39,615 nt of DNA from Verrucomicrobiota bacterium (GTDB lineage Bacteria; Verrucomicrobiota; Verrucomicrobiia; Limisphaerales; SIBE01). The position numbers and the translations under genes were made by a program. Positions 7,294 through 14,866 of the stretch are shown here, one piece after another; within the stretch, counting starts at the first letter, position 1, and each line of letters opens with the position of its first letter. The DNA is taken from the NCBI GenBank assembly GCA_027623095.1, contig JAQBVM010000020.1, positions 1 through 39,615 on the forward strand, written 5' to 3'. The notes under the pieces were generated by a model that was not told the origin of the DNA, ran no database searches, and worked only from the letters and a program-made list of their open reading frames with translations.

Positions 7294-7721
7294 CGAAGAA
7301 AGTCAGACCCAGGCGCCTCAGCGCCATCAATCTAGTCGTCGGATTCTCGCTGCTCGCGATCAGCAGCGGGTGCAAAAACCACCTGGCTTTTGGCACCGCC
7401 ACCAAGTTTGGTTTGGACATAAGCCAAAAGGCCGATCAGACAATCGACGTGACCATGGGCTACCGCCGCGCGGAAATGGCGAGCATTCCTGTGCCCGGCG
7501 ATGCAGATGCGGATGGCACCCAGGACGTTTATTCAGTGCTGGGCCGTTTCACCGTTAGCTATGGCGATCCTTTCAAGCAGGGGACGAACGATGGTCTGCA
7601 TCTCAGACAATTCTTCGCCACGGGCATGGCGGCGCGGATCGCAGCAACAAATTCTGATATGCGACACGCTTTCGGCGAAGCCGCCAGCAAAGTGAAGGCG
7701 AAGGAAGAAGGAGGAAAATGA
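7290..7721 (+). CDS. Hypothetical lipoprotein, shorter paralogue of the next gene
   Basis: 143 residues with a clear lipoprotein signal (FSLLAISSGC, Cys at about 28). The mature part starts FGTATKFGLDISQ and has MGYRRAEMASIPV, VYSVLGRFTVSYG and LRQFFATGMAARIA. These correspond in order to TGTIIGLHA, FAYKRAELALVPT, AFSALAIIDFRT and IDQFIATGHASRD in the next protein, so the two are diverged paralogues sharing one N-terminal beta domain. Start and stop overlap both neighbours (ATGA junctions), so the three lipoproteins are co-translated. I have a vague memory of similar proteins in proteobacteria, annotated only as hypothetical. Confidence 0.72.
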   Translation: MTKKVRPRRLSAINLVVGFSLLAISSGCKNHLAFGTATKFGLDISQKADQTIDVTMGYRRAEMASIPVPGDADADGTQDVYSVLGRFTVSYGDPFKQGTNDGLHLRQFFATGMAARIAATNSDMRHAFGEAASKVKAKEEGGK

Positions 7722-8554
7722 TGAAAATGTTCACCTCCGCTCTCTTTCTTGCCTTGTTGATCGGAATCGTCGGCGGTTCGGGTTCCGGGTGTGCCCGTCG
7801 CATGACCGTGGCGACAGGAACTATAATCGGACTGCATGCAACGCCGGGCGATGGCCAGAGCCAACTCCCGCAGGTCACTTTCGCTTACAAGCGGGCGGAA
7901 CTCGCACTGGTCCCCACGGCCGGGAAGTCCGCATCGAGTAATCCGAACTCGGATGCCTTTTCCGCGCTGGCCATCATTGATTTCCGCACAAAATGGTTCC
8001 GTGGCACATCAATTGACCAGTTCATCGCCACTGGTCACGCGTCACGAGACATTCAAGAACCAGGTTCGGAGTTCACCAGAGCGCTCGCGAAGGAAGGAGG
8101 CCGCGACTTCGTGGTCGCCACCCATATTTATACGGCCTTAGTTGGTAAAGCGGCGGCCGGTGACGCCGTCGCCGCAGCGCGAGTGCGCGACTTGGACGCG
8201 CTTAGTGAACTCGTGCCCGGCGGATACATTTGGCTGGAACCCATCGCTGTTCCGCCACCTCCGGCATTCGCACATTACCAGCGCAGATCTGGACCCACAA
8301 ATCCAGTTCAGGGCTATAACTTGTTCACCACATACCGCCAGGACGTGATCGGATCGATCAGTGGACTCAAGAGGGGGCCAACCCTGACCGTGACAGAACT
8401 GGACAACACCACCGTTACGACGCTTACAGGCGCCGCCCTACAGCGCGAACTCGGCGGACAGGAAAGCGCTTTTGAAATCCTAAGGCAACGCGCTGCGGAA
8501 ACGGCTGCGACATCCCGGGCGCTTAGTTATTACATAGACACTCTAAAGCAGTAA
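7718..8554 (+). CDS. Hypothetical lipoprotein, longer paralogue
   Basis: 278 residues. The signal ends GGSGSGC with Cys at about 25. Residues ~28-115 are homologous to the preceding 143-aa lipoprotein (see that entry); the remaining ~160 residues are unique, with LDALSELVPGGYIWLEP, a proline-rich linker (AVPPPPAF) and a helical end (QESAFEILRQRAAETAATSRAL). The start overlaps the previous stop by 4 bp. The extra domain, together with a membrane protein encoded just downstream, suggests an envelope assembly rather than free lipoproteins, which is inference from context. Confidence 0.72.
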   Translation: MMKMFTSALFLALLIGIVGGSGSGCARRMTVATGTIIGLHATPGDGQSQLPQVTFAYKRAELALVPTAGKSASSNPNSDAFSALAIIDFRTKWFRGTSIDQFIATGHASRDIQEPGSEFTRALAKEGGRDFVVATHIYTALVGKAAAGDAVAAARVRDLDALSELVPGGYIWLEPIAVPPPPAFAHYQRRSGPTNPVQGYNLFTTYRQDVIGSISGLKRGPTLTVTELDNTTVTTLTGAALQRELGGQESAFEILRQRAAETAATSRALSYYIDTLKQ

Positions 8555-8592
8555 CAAACTCAAAGGAACCCACGTTAACAGAAAGTTAGATT

Positions 8593-8772
8593 ATGGCTGA
8601 CGATTCCAAACACGATCTTACCACCATTGGAAAGATTGCGGAAACTTCACAGGATCGGCGCGATGCGATGAACATTTGCCTGACGCAGTACTGGTTGAAA
8701 GAAGACATTCAGAAACTAGAACGCCGCGACCAGCCGGCTTGGAATGGATGGGACATGTGGCGAAGAAATTGA
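8593..8772 (+). CDS. Small hypothetical protein (59 aa), below the ORF-track cutoff
   Basis: ATG at 8593 to TGA at 8770-8772. The translation begins MADDSKHDLTTIGKIAETSQ and ends QPAWNGWDMWRRN: a charged, helix-prone sequence without signal peptide or membrane segment, 38 bp after the third lipoprotein and before the membrane protein. No competing frame with better features covers it. A real small cytosolic gene in the cluster is plausible, but a decayed remnant is possible because the following 120 bp look non-coding. Confidence 0.5.
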   Translation: MADDSKHDLTTIGKIAETSQDRRDAMNICLTQYWLKEDIQKLERRDQPAWNGWDMWRRN

Positions 8773-8911
8773 CGGACGCTGTAGTCCCATCGCCCAGAGA
8801 TGCGGTCGGCGTCGCGCCGGCATCGGGGTCTGCGTCGGAGAGAGTTCGAGAATCCTTCGGCGAGTGTCCGACCGACATCTCTCCTTCTGCCGCATGAGGA
8901 CGGAGTTTCAA

Positions 8912-10249
8912 ATGCGTATCTCATACAACTTTTCGGTGATCAGTGCCGCCTTTTTGATGGGGCTGACCCTGGTCAAGGCTGCCGAAACGCCACCTAGATT
9001 CGAGACTGCTCGGATTGCCCCTGGCGTGATTATGCCGGAGAAGCTTGGGAAAAAGTATTTCTCATATTTCTCAAGACATTCAGTCATCGCCGACGAACTG
9101 GAGAGACTGATTCCCACAAAGTTTTCCCTGATTCTGAATGGAATCGAATTGGCCCGAACCGAGGTCCAGTTCACCCAAGATGATCCTCCAACTCCCGAGC
9201 GTGACCAACTCGGACAAGTGTTTGTCAGGCACGAAGGAAAATGGGTCGTAATGTGGCTGCCAGTGGATGGGTATCATGGGCGCGTCGAGGTGCAACTGCG
9301 ACTGGACGACCGGCTGTCCAGACCCTACGAAATCGTCGTTTCTCAGGTTACTCGTTGGGCCATCGCTGGGATCACCCTGGCGGTCACGGCCGTCATTTTC
9401 GGAATCCCTCTTTGGATGATCGGCCGAATCAAAAGCGCTCATACGATCGGCAGCAGTTCCTGTTCATTGTGGACCGTTTTGCTTCTCGACCAGGAGACGG
9501 ACACCTACAGCTTGTCCAAATTCCAGTTTCTCGTTTGGACCTTGGTATCGCTTTTCGGTTATACCTTTCTGACCCTTTCCCGAAGTCTGGTGCACGGCAC
9601 TTTTGAAATGGCGAACCTTCCAGAGAATCTGGCGGGGCTTCTCGCAATTAGCGCCGGCACCGGCATTGTTGCGCCCGCGATTTCCGCGGTGAATGGATCC
9701 AAAGGTGCGGGACAAATCAATCCCAGTTTTGCCGATCTAGTGACCACCGGCGGGGTAGTGGTGGCGGAACGCTTTCAGTTTGCTGTTTGGACCCTCATGG
9801 GCAGTGCAACTTTTCTCTTCTTGGTCGTGGGTATCGACCCCCGATCGCTGAAGGATTTGCCGTCCATCCCAACGGGCTTTATGCAATTGATGGGGATTAG
9901 TTCCCTGGGATATCTCGGAGGAAAGCTCGCCCGAAAGCCCGGCCCAATCATTGATCAAATTGCTCCGGTTGCGCCGATTGGGCCCAAGCTCACGTTGACT
10001 ATCACGGGGCGAAAACTTTCAAAGACCGCTGGGTTCAAGATCGATGGCGCGGAAGTTCAGGCAGCCGTGCATAGTCATGCGGTCACGGGCACAGCTATAC
10101 CGGACGAACAATCCGTGCCGCCGGATTTGTTCAAAAGCCTGACACTCGACGTCCTTCAACCCACTGCGGACTGGCTTAAATCAGGAGATCACACGCTCAC
10201 GATCATCAATGCAGACGGACAAAGCGCTGAGTGGATGTTCAAGATATGA
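8912..10249 (+). CDS. Multi-pass membrane protein with possible C-terminal TIG/IPT-like domain, unknown function
   Basis: The track start at 8744 gives an arginine-rich leader unlike a protein N-terminus. The ATG at 8912 (or 8894) yields a normal signal peptide (FSVISAAFLMGLTLVKAAE) and a 445-residue protein. A soluble exported region of ~130 residues is followed by about five membrane segments. Two internal units share a pattern: LSKFQFLVWTLVSLFGY and VAERFQFAVWTLMGSATF, followed by LAGLLAISAGTG and FMQLMGISSLGYLGGKLARKPGP, implying an ancient duplication of a two-helix module. The last ~90 residues are soluble and beta-rich (LTLTITGRKLSKTAGFKIDG) and look like a TIG/IPT-type domain. It closes the lipoprotein cluster. 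I recognise the QF.WT...GISAGT pattern from uncharacterised bacterial membrane proteins only. Confidence 0.72.
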   Translation: MRISYNFSVISAAFLMGLTLVKAAETPPRFETARIAPGVIMPEKLGKKYFSYFSRHSVIADELERLIPTKFSLILNGIELARTEVQFTQDDPPTPERDQLGQVFVRHEGKWVVMWLPVDGYHGRVEVQLRLDDRLSRPYEIVVSQVTRWAIAGITLAVTAVIFGIPLWMIGRIKSAHTIGSSSCSLWTVLLLDQETDTYSLSKFQFLVWTLVSLFGYTFLTLSRSLVHGTFEMANLPENLAGLLAISAGTGIVAPAISAVNGSKGAGQINPSFADLVTTGGVVVAERFQFAVWTLMGSATFLFLVVGIDPRSLKDLPSIPTGFMQLMGISSLGYLGGKLARKPGPIIDQIAPVAPIGPKLTLTITGRKLSKTAGFKIDGAEVQAAVHSHAVTGTAIPDEQSVPPDLFKSLTLDVLQPTADWLKSGDHTLTIINADGQSAEWMFKI

Positions 10250-10375
10250 GGTGCGGAGGCGGCGTCTCGCCCCGTTTTCCATTGCCCGCTTTGATTGTTG
10301 AGAAGAGATGATTACGCTGCTTCTGGGTGACTCCATTTACGTTCCAAATGAGCTGCAGGAGGCGCTTTCCGAAAC

Positions 10376-11698
10376 CTACCCGTGGATGCCGAATCCATCC
10401 CGGTATTTCTTGCGAATGAGCGTCTCGGCTTCTGGGGCGTTCGGAGCGCGGAGGTTGGCGGAATCCCATTCAACGCGCTTCTGCAGCCGCACCGCGAGAT
10501 TGCCCACCAAAAGGGCCTCGGTGAAAGGGCCCGAGTAGGCGAAGCCCGCTTTTGCATCCTCCGGCCGGTTGTCCTTGCATGCCTGGATCCACTCGGCGCG
10601 ATGGCCAATGGAACGTGCAATGGTTTTTGGGGGAAGTTGGAATTCCTTGCGGCGGCTGGCCGGAAAGAGCTTGGGCGCGCCGGACCATCCGCCGCATAGC
10701 ATTGTTCCTTTGTCGCCGATAAACAAAATGCCGTTATCAGACAGATCGATTTCGTCGGCGAGATCGGCGGGCTGTTTTGGCAGCTTGCCGCCATCGTACC
10801 AGAACATCTTCAACGCCGGATGCGGGCTTGGACGCACAAATTCGAACGTGATAATCTGCCAGGCAGGATACGATTCCGCACCGAGCCCCACGCATTGCGC
10901 CTCGGCTGCAACCGGTGCGTCAAGATCCAGTGCGTAGAAGGCGGGATCGAGATTATGCACAGCCATGTCACCCAGCGCGCCCGTTCCGAAATCAAACCAC
11001 GCGCGCCAGTCGTGCGGGTGATAGGCCCTGTGATACGGACGTCGCGGCGCGCCTCCAAGCCAGAGATCCCAATTCAAATCCGCAGGGATTGGCATCGGAT
11101 TAGCGGGCCGCTCCACAGGTTGCGGCCACCATTTGCCGGGACGATCACTCCAGCCGTGGACCTCGCGCACCCCGCCGATCGCGCCCGCTTGAATCCACTC
11201 GCGCGTCTGGCGCAACCCTTCGCCCGCGTGCCCGTTGTTCCCCATTTGCGTGACAAGGCCGGTTTCTTTGGCAACCTTCGCCATCACGCGTGCTTCCTCG
11301 ATGCTGTGGGCCATTGGTTTCTCCACATAGACATGCTTGCCCGCGCGCAACGCCGCCAGCGTGACGGGCGCGTGCATGTGATCGGGTGTGGCCACCATGA
11401 CCGCCTCGATGTCTTTCCGCTTCTCCAGCATCACGCGATAGTCCTTGAACCGTTCCGCTTTCGGGAAGGCCTTGAAAGTGTGCGCCGCCTTCGTCCAGTC
11501 CACGTCGCAGAGCACGGCGATGTTCTCGCTCTTCATCTCGTTCAGGTCGCCGCCTCCTTGGCCGCCAATACCAACTCCGGCAATATTCAACTTCTCGCTC
11601 GGCGGCGTCTGGCCTTGGCCCAGGACATGGCGCGGCACAATTTGAATTCCAACCGCCACAGTAGCGGCGGTCCGGAGGAAAGTTCTTCGTCTCATCAT
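10376..11698 (-). CDS. Tat-exported Gfo/Idh/MocA family oxidoreductase
   Basis: The track begins at a GTG at 11728; the ATG at 11698 places a twin-arginine signal (MRRRTFLRTAATVAVG) at the N-terminus, giving 440 residues. A Rossmann motif (IAGVGIGGQGGGDL) lies near residue 50, then VATPDHMHAPVTLAAL, HVYVEKPMAHS and a C-terminal alpha/beta domain with WDLWLGGAPRRPYH and DWRAWFDFGTGALGDMAVHNLDPAFYALD, typical of the large secreted subgroup in planctomycetes and Verrucomicrobia. Such enzymes use NAD(P) on sugars or sugar derivatives; the substrate here is unknown. It is convergent with the membrane-protein gene and stands alone. No Shine-Dalgarno sequence is visible before the chosen start. Confidence 0.88.
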   Translation of the reverse strand: MMRRRTFLRTAATVAVGIQIVPRHVLGQGQTPPSEKLNIAGVGIGGQGGGDLNEMKSENIAVLCDVDWTKAAHTFKAFPKAERFKDYRVMLEKRKDIEAVMVATPDHMHAPVTLAALRAGKHVYVEKPMAHSIEEARVMAKVAKETGLVTQMGNNGHAGEGLRQTREWIQAGAIGGVREVHGWSDRPGKWWPQPVERPANPMPIPADLNWDLWLGGAPRRPYHRAYHPHDWRAWFDFGTGALGDMAVHNLDPAFYALDLDAPVAAEAQCVGLGAESYPAWQIITFEFVRPSPHPALKMFWYDGGKLPKQPADLADEIDLSDNGILFIGDKGTMLCGGWSGAPKLFPASRRKEFQLPPKTIARSIGHRAEWIQACKDNRPEDAKAGFAYSGPFTEALLVGNLAVRLQKRVEWDSANLRAPNAPEAETLIRKKYRDGFGIHG

Positions 11699-11799
11699 AG
11701 TCGGATCGCGGTTGATTATGAGCTCCACTCTATCGGTTCGCCCGGGATTTGGCTCGAACTAAAATCTGCTTTTTTCGCTCTCTAACGTATAAGGCTTTT

Positions 11800-11970
11800 G
11801 GTATCGGCATCGACGAAGCCCCCCGTTTCGGGGTCGCCTCCATGACCTCCGCGACCTCCAGCCCTGCCGAACTCATCGCTGCCGCCAATGCCGCCGTGTA
11901 TCACTCCAAGGTGCAAGGCCGGAATCGCCTGACTCACGCCAGCACTCTGGAAGTGACCGGCAAACACTGA
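11800..11970 (+). pseudogene. Orphan C-terminal tail of a GGDEF (diguanylate cyclase) domain
   Basis: The frame ending at 11970 reads FGVASMTSATSSPAEL followed by IAAANAAVYHSKVQGRNRL, the standard last ~40 residues of a GGDEF domain (SIGVA ... L...AD.ALY.AK..GRNR). Upstream there is no GGDEF motif, substrate loop or start; sequence identity is lost before about 11800. It cannot be an active cyclase. It sits next to the TonB receptor/YfiR/kinase operon, a setting in which diguanylate cyclases are often found, so it may be the relic of a former operon member. Confidence 0.7.
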
Positions 11971-12212
11971 AATCCGCGAGAGCGCGCTCGATCAGTTCAA
12001 TCTTGCCAAAGATCGGGGACGCTACTATGCTCCTTCCCGATTCAAAAGCAGCGGAATCCTTTCAATTTGGATAAGGGCTCATTGCATGCCTGGGTGTCAA
12101 TAGCCAGGCAAGTGGGCGTGAATAAACCTTGGGTGATCAAAACAACATCGAGACACGATTCCCGTTTTCCCGAACAACGGAGTCGCCGTCTCAATCCACA
12201 GGCGTGCTTCAT
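11971..12212. promoter_or_regulatory. Upstream region of the TonB receptor operon
   Basis: About 240 bp separate the GGDEF tail from the receptor ATG at 12213. It should hold the operon promoter, but I found no convincing -35/-10 pair or Shine-Dalgarno sequence. The 63-79 aa ORFs of the track here are spurious. Confidence 0.3.
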
Positions 12213-14243
12213 ATGGCTATTCGTAATTCGCCACCGGCCGGAATTACATTCCTGCTGATTCTTATCAGCCTTCAGTTCCACACCGCATCCTCACAGGCGG
12301 ATGACCTCGTCCCAAGGCAGCCAGAAACCTCCCGACTCGCGGATCTAAGCCTTTCCGACCTGCTTCAGTTAACCATCACCTCTGTCTCTAAAAAGGAGGA
12401 AAACGCTTCGGAAGCGCCGGCCTCGGTTTACGTGTTGACGCAGGAGGACATTCATCGCGGTGGGCTATTAAGCGTTCCCGAGGCTTTGCGAATGGTCCCC
12501 GGGATGGATGTCGCGCGGATCAACGCAAATCAATGGGCCATCAGCGCCCGTGGATTCAACAGTCGTTACGCGAACAAGCTGCTGGTCCTGATGGACGGTC
12601 GAAGCGTTTATACGCCCCTTTTTGGCGGCGTTCGATGGGATATTCAAGATCCCTTGCTGGAAGATCTCGACCGGATTGAAATCATTCGCGGGCCTGGCGC
12701 AACGCTATGGGGCGCCGACGCGGTCAACGGAGTGATAAATATCATAAGCAAAAACGCGAGTGACACCCAGGGCGCCTTGATCAGCGGCGGCGGCGGTTCG
12801 GAGGACCGGGGATTCGGGGCCGTCCGCTATGGAGGCAAGATCAATGACCAAACTTACTACCGGGTCTATGGCAAGTATTTCGACACGGACGATACAGTCG
12901 ATGCCGCCGGGCAGGACTCATACGATGCATGGAATCTTTTTCGCACCGGCTTCCGACTGGATTGGAAACCGTCATCGGAAAACAGCGTCACCTTGCTTGG
13001 CGACTATTATTCAGGCACCACCCACGAATCGACGCCGACAAATTTCGTCGCTCTTTCGATGCTGCCGTTTTTTCAGAACGATCTGACTGGCGGGAATATT
13101 CTGGGACGTTGGAAACACAGCTTTTCGGACGCATCCGAACTCACGTACCAGATGTATTACGACCACGCCGAGCGGCGGAGTTCAGCTTTTTCGGAAACTA
13201 TCGATACGTTTGACATTGACGCCCATCATCAATTCGAACTTGGCGAACGCAACGAGGTAACGTGGGGCTTGGGATATCGCTTGATCCACGATGACCTAAT
13301 GGCCGGCTCCTTTTCCACGTATGATCCGGACAGCGCGGATCGGACCGTCTTCAGCGCCTTCGCCCAGGATGAGATCAGTATCGTGCCGGATCGACTGCGG
13401 CTGAGCCTTGGTTCGAAGTTCGAGCACAACCAATACAGCGGTCTCGAAATCCAACCGGCGGCGCGGATCGCGTTCACGCCGCGGCCAAAGCACACTTTTT
13501 GGTCCGCGATCTCCCGTGCCGTAAGAACGCCGTCCAGGTTCGAGAACGACGCGCGACAGACCATCCTCTTTTTTCCCGGCGCCGATGTCTCCACGCGGTT
13601 GGATTTGGTTTACAATCGGGAATTGCGGCCCGAGGAGTTGCTCGCCTACGAAGTCGGATATCGAGTGATGCCGCGGCCTGATGTGTCGCTGGACCTTGCC
13701 CTGTTTTACAATGTTTACAACAATCTGGGCACCTTCGAACCGCTTCCCGCTTCGTCACTCTCGGGATCGCGACCGCCCGTGTTGATCATTCCACTTCAGT
13801 TTGACAATGGGATGAATGGCGAAACCTTCGGAGCCGAGGTGTCGGCAAAATGGCAAATCACCGATCATTGGAGAACCAGCGCTGGCTACACGTGGCTGAA
13901 GATGCAGTTGCACCTCGATCCATCGAGCCTCGACACCACTTCGGAACTGGCCGAGGGCGATTCTCCTCAACATCAATTCCAGGTTCGGTCGCTGCTCGAT
14001 CTTCCGTGGAATCTGCAGTTTGACACGGCGGTTTACTACGTCGATCGGCTGGCGCGACAGGGGGTCGCCGGATACACCCGTCTCGACGCGCGAGTCGGAT
14101 GGCGCCCTGTCAAGAATCTGGATGTGAGCGTCGGAATGCAGAATTTGCTCGACGACCGCCATTCGGAATTCGGCCAACTTCAAGGTGTGGCTTCGACAGA
14201 AATCCAACGCAGTTTTTATGGAAAGGTGACCTGGCGCTATTAG
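12213..14243 (+). CDS. TonB-dependent outer-membrane receptor
   Basis: The ATG at 12213 gives a signal peptide (ITFLLILISLQFHTASSQA) and 676 residues; the longer track start adds a non-signal leader. The plug domain covers about residues 45-165: LLQLTITSVSKKEENASEAP resembling the TonB-box/plug entry, SVYVLTQEDI, ALRMVPGMDVARI, RGFNSRYANKLLVLMDGRSVY, DLDRIEIIRGPGATLWGADAV and GVINIISK. The rest is an outer-membrane beta-barrel ending in an aromatic-terminated strand (SFYGKVTWRY). It imports a scarce ligand, not identifiable from sequence. The following YfiR-like and kinase genes suggest that the receptor is coupled to, or regulated with, a signalling pathway, an arrangement seen repeatedly in proteobacteria and Verrucomicrobia. 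Confidence 0.93.
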   Translation: MAIRNSPPAGITFLLILISLQFHTASSQADDLVPRQPETSRLADLSLSDLLQLTITSVSKKEENASEAPASVYVLTQEDIHRGGLLSVPEALRMVPGMDVARINANQWAISARGFNSRYANKLLVLMDGRSVYTPLFGGVRWDIQDPLLEDLDRIEIIRGPGATLWGADAVNGVINIISKNASDTQGALISGGGGSEDRGFGAVRYGGKINDQTYYRVYGKYFDTDDTVDAAGQDSYDAWNLFRTGFRLDWKPSSENSVTLLGDYYSGTTHESTPTNFVALSMLPFFQNDLTGGNILGRWKHSFSDASELTYQMYYDHAERRSSAFSETIDTFDIDAHHQFELGERNEVTWGLGYRLIHDDLMAGSFSTYDPDSADRTVFSAFAQDEISIVPDRLRLSLGSKFEHNQYSGLEIQPAARIAFTPRPKHTFWSAISRAVRTPSRFENDARQTILFFPGADVSTRLDLVYNRELRPEELLAYEVGYRVMPRPDVSLDLALFYNVYNNLGTFEPLPASSLSGSRPPVLIIPLQFDNGMNGETFGAEVSAKWQITDHWRTSAGYTWLKMQLHLDPSSLDTTSELAEGDSPQHQFQVRSLLDLPWNLQFDTAVYYVDRLARQGVAGYTRLDARVGWRPVKNLDVSVGMQNLLDDRHSEFGQLQGVASTEIQRSFYGKVTWRY

Positions 14244-14283
14244 GGTCAGAGCCGCGCTAGAATCATTGCCGCCGAATCAAGAC

Positions 14284-14865
14284 ATGAAAGGCCGGAAACC
14301 CATGGAAACCGTTTGGAGCGTTTTTTATTGCGTTTGCCTGTTTTTTTCATGTGCCACGACGCAGGGTGCCGAACGGATCTCCGCGACCGAGTATCAAGCA
14401 AAAGCCGCCTTTCTGTATCAATTGGCGAAGTTCGTCGAGTGGCCAGTGGCGACTTTCTTGGACGCGGACTCGCCAATCACGATTGGCATTTTCGGAACGG
14501 ATCCGTTCGGATCCGATTTGGAGACCGTGATTGGGGAGCGGACCGCCAAACGTCGGCGGTTTCGGATTAAGCGGTTCTCCGAACCGCGGGAGGCGAAAGG
14601 CTGCCAGATTCTCTTTATTCCAGCCGGGGAAGAACGCCGCTGGAACGAAGTTCTCCAGGAAATCGCGGCGCTCAGCGTATTGACGGTCGGGGAAACCTCC
14701 CGCTTTGTCAGCGCCGGCGGGATCATTGGCCTGATTCCCGCGAAGAACCGCCTTAGCATTACGGTGAATCTCCAATCCGCCGAACGCGCTCATCTGATTC
14801 TGAGTTCCCAACTGTTGGGCGTTTCCAAGGTTCGCGAAACCCGGCAAGCCGGGGAGAAAAACTGA
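14284..14865 (+). CDS. YfiR family (DUF4154) periplasmic protein
   Basis: The track starts at a TTG; ATGs at 14284 or 14302 give a clean signal peptide (VWSVFYCVCLFFSCATTQGAE) and about 193 or 187 residues. YfiR/DUF4154 features are evident: EYQAKAAFLYQLAKFVEWP, ITIGIFGTDPFG, CQILFIPAGEE, VLTVGETSRFVSAGGIIGLI and NRLSITVNLQSAERAHLILSSQLL. In Pseudomonas YfiR is a periplasmic repressor of the membrane diguanylate cyclase YfiN. Here its partner is likely the downstream hybrid kinase, which has a matching periplasmic sensor domain and starts 1 bp after this stop. It lies 40 bp after the TonB receptor. Confidence 0.88.
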   Translation: MKGRKPMETVWSVFYCVCLFFSCATTQGAERISATEYQAKAAFLYQLAKFVEWPVATFLDADSPITIGIFGTDPFGSDLETVIGERTAKRRRFRIKRFSEPREAKGCQILFIPAGEERRWNEVLQEIAALSVLTVGETSRFVSAGGIIGLIPAKNRLSITVNLQSAERAHLILSSQLLGVSKVRETRQAGEKN

Positions 14866-14866
14866 A

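Noticed and set aside
8744-8911. Track's long N-terminal extension of the membrane protein
   Set aside because: Arg/Cys-rich leader overlaps the 59-aa ORF and precedes an internal ATG with a proper signal peptide, so the later start was chosen.
10250-10300. Possible intrinsic terminator (GGCG...CGCC then CCGTTTT) between convergent genes
   Set aside because: Stem of only four pairs and a short T run; too weak to call.
10820-11785. 321-aa plus-strand ORF
   Set aside because: Fully antisense to the well-supported Gfo/Idh/MocA gene, Arg/His-rich shadow composition, no domain.
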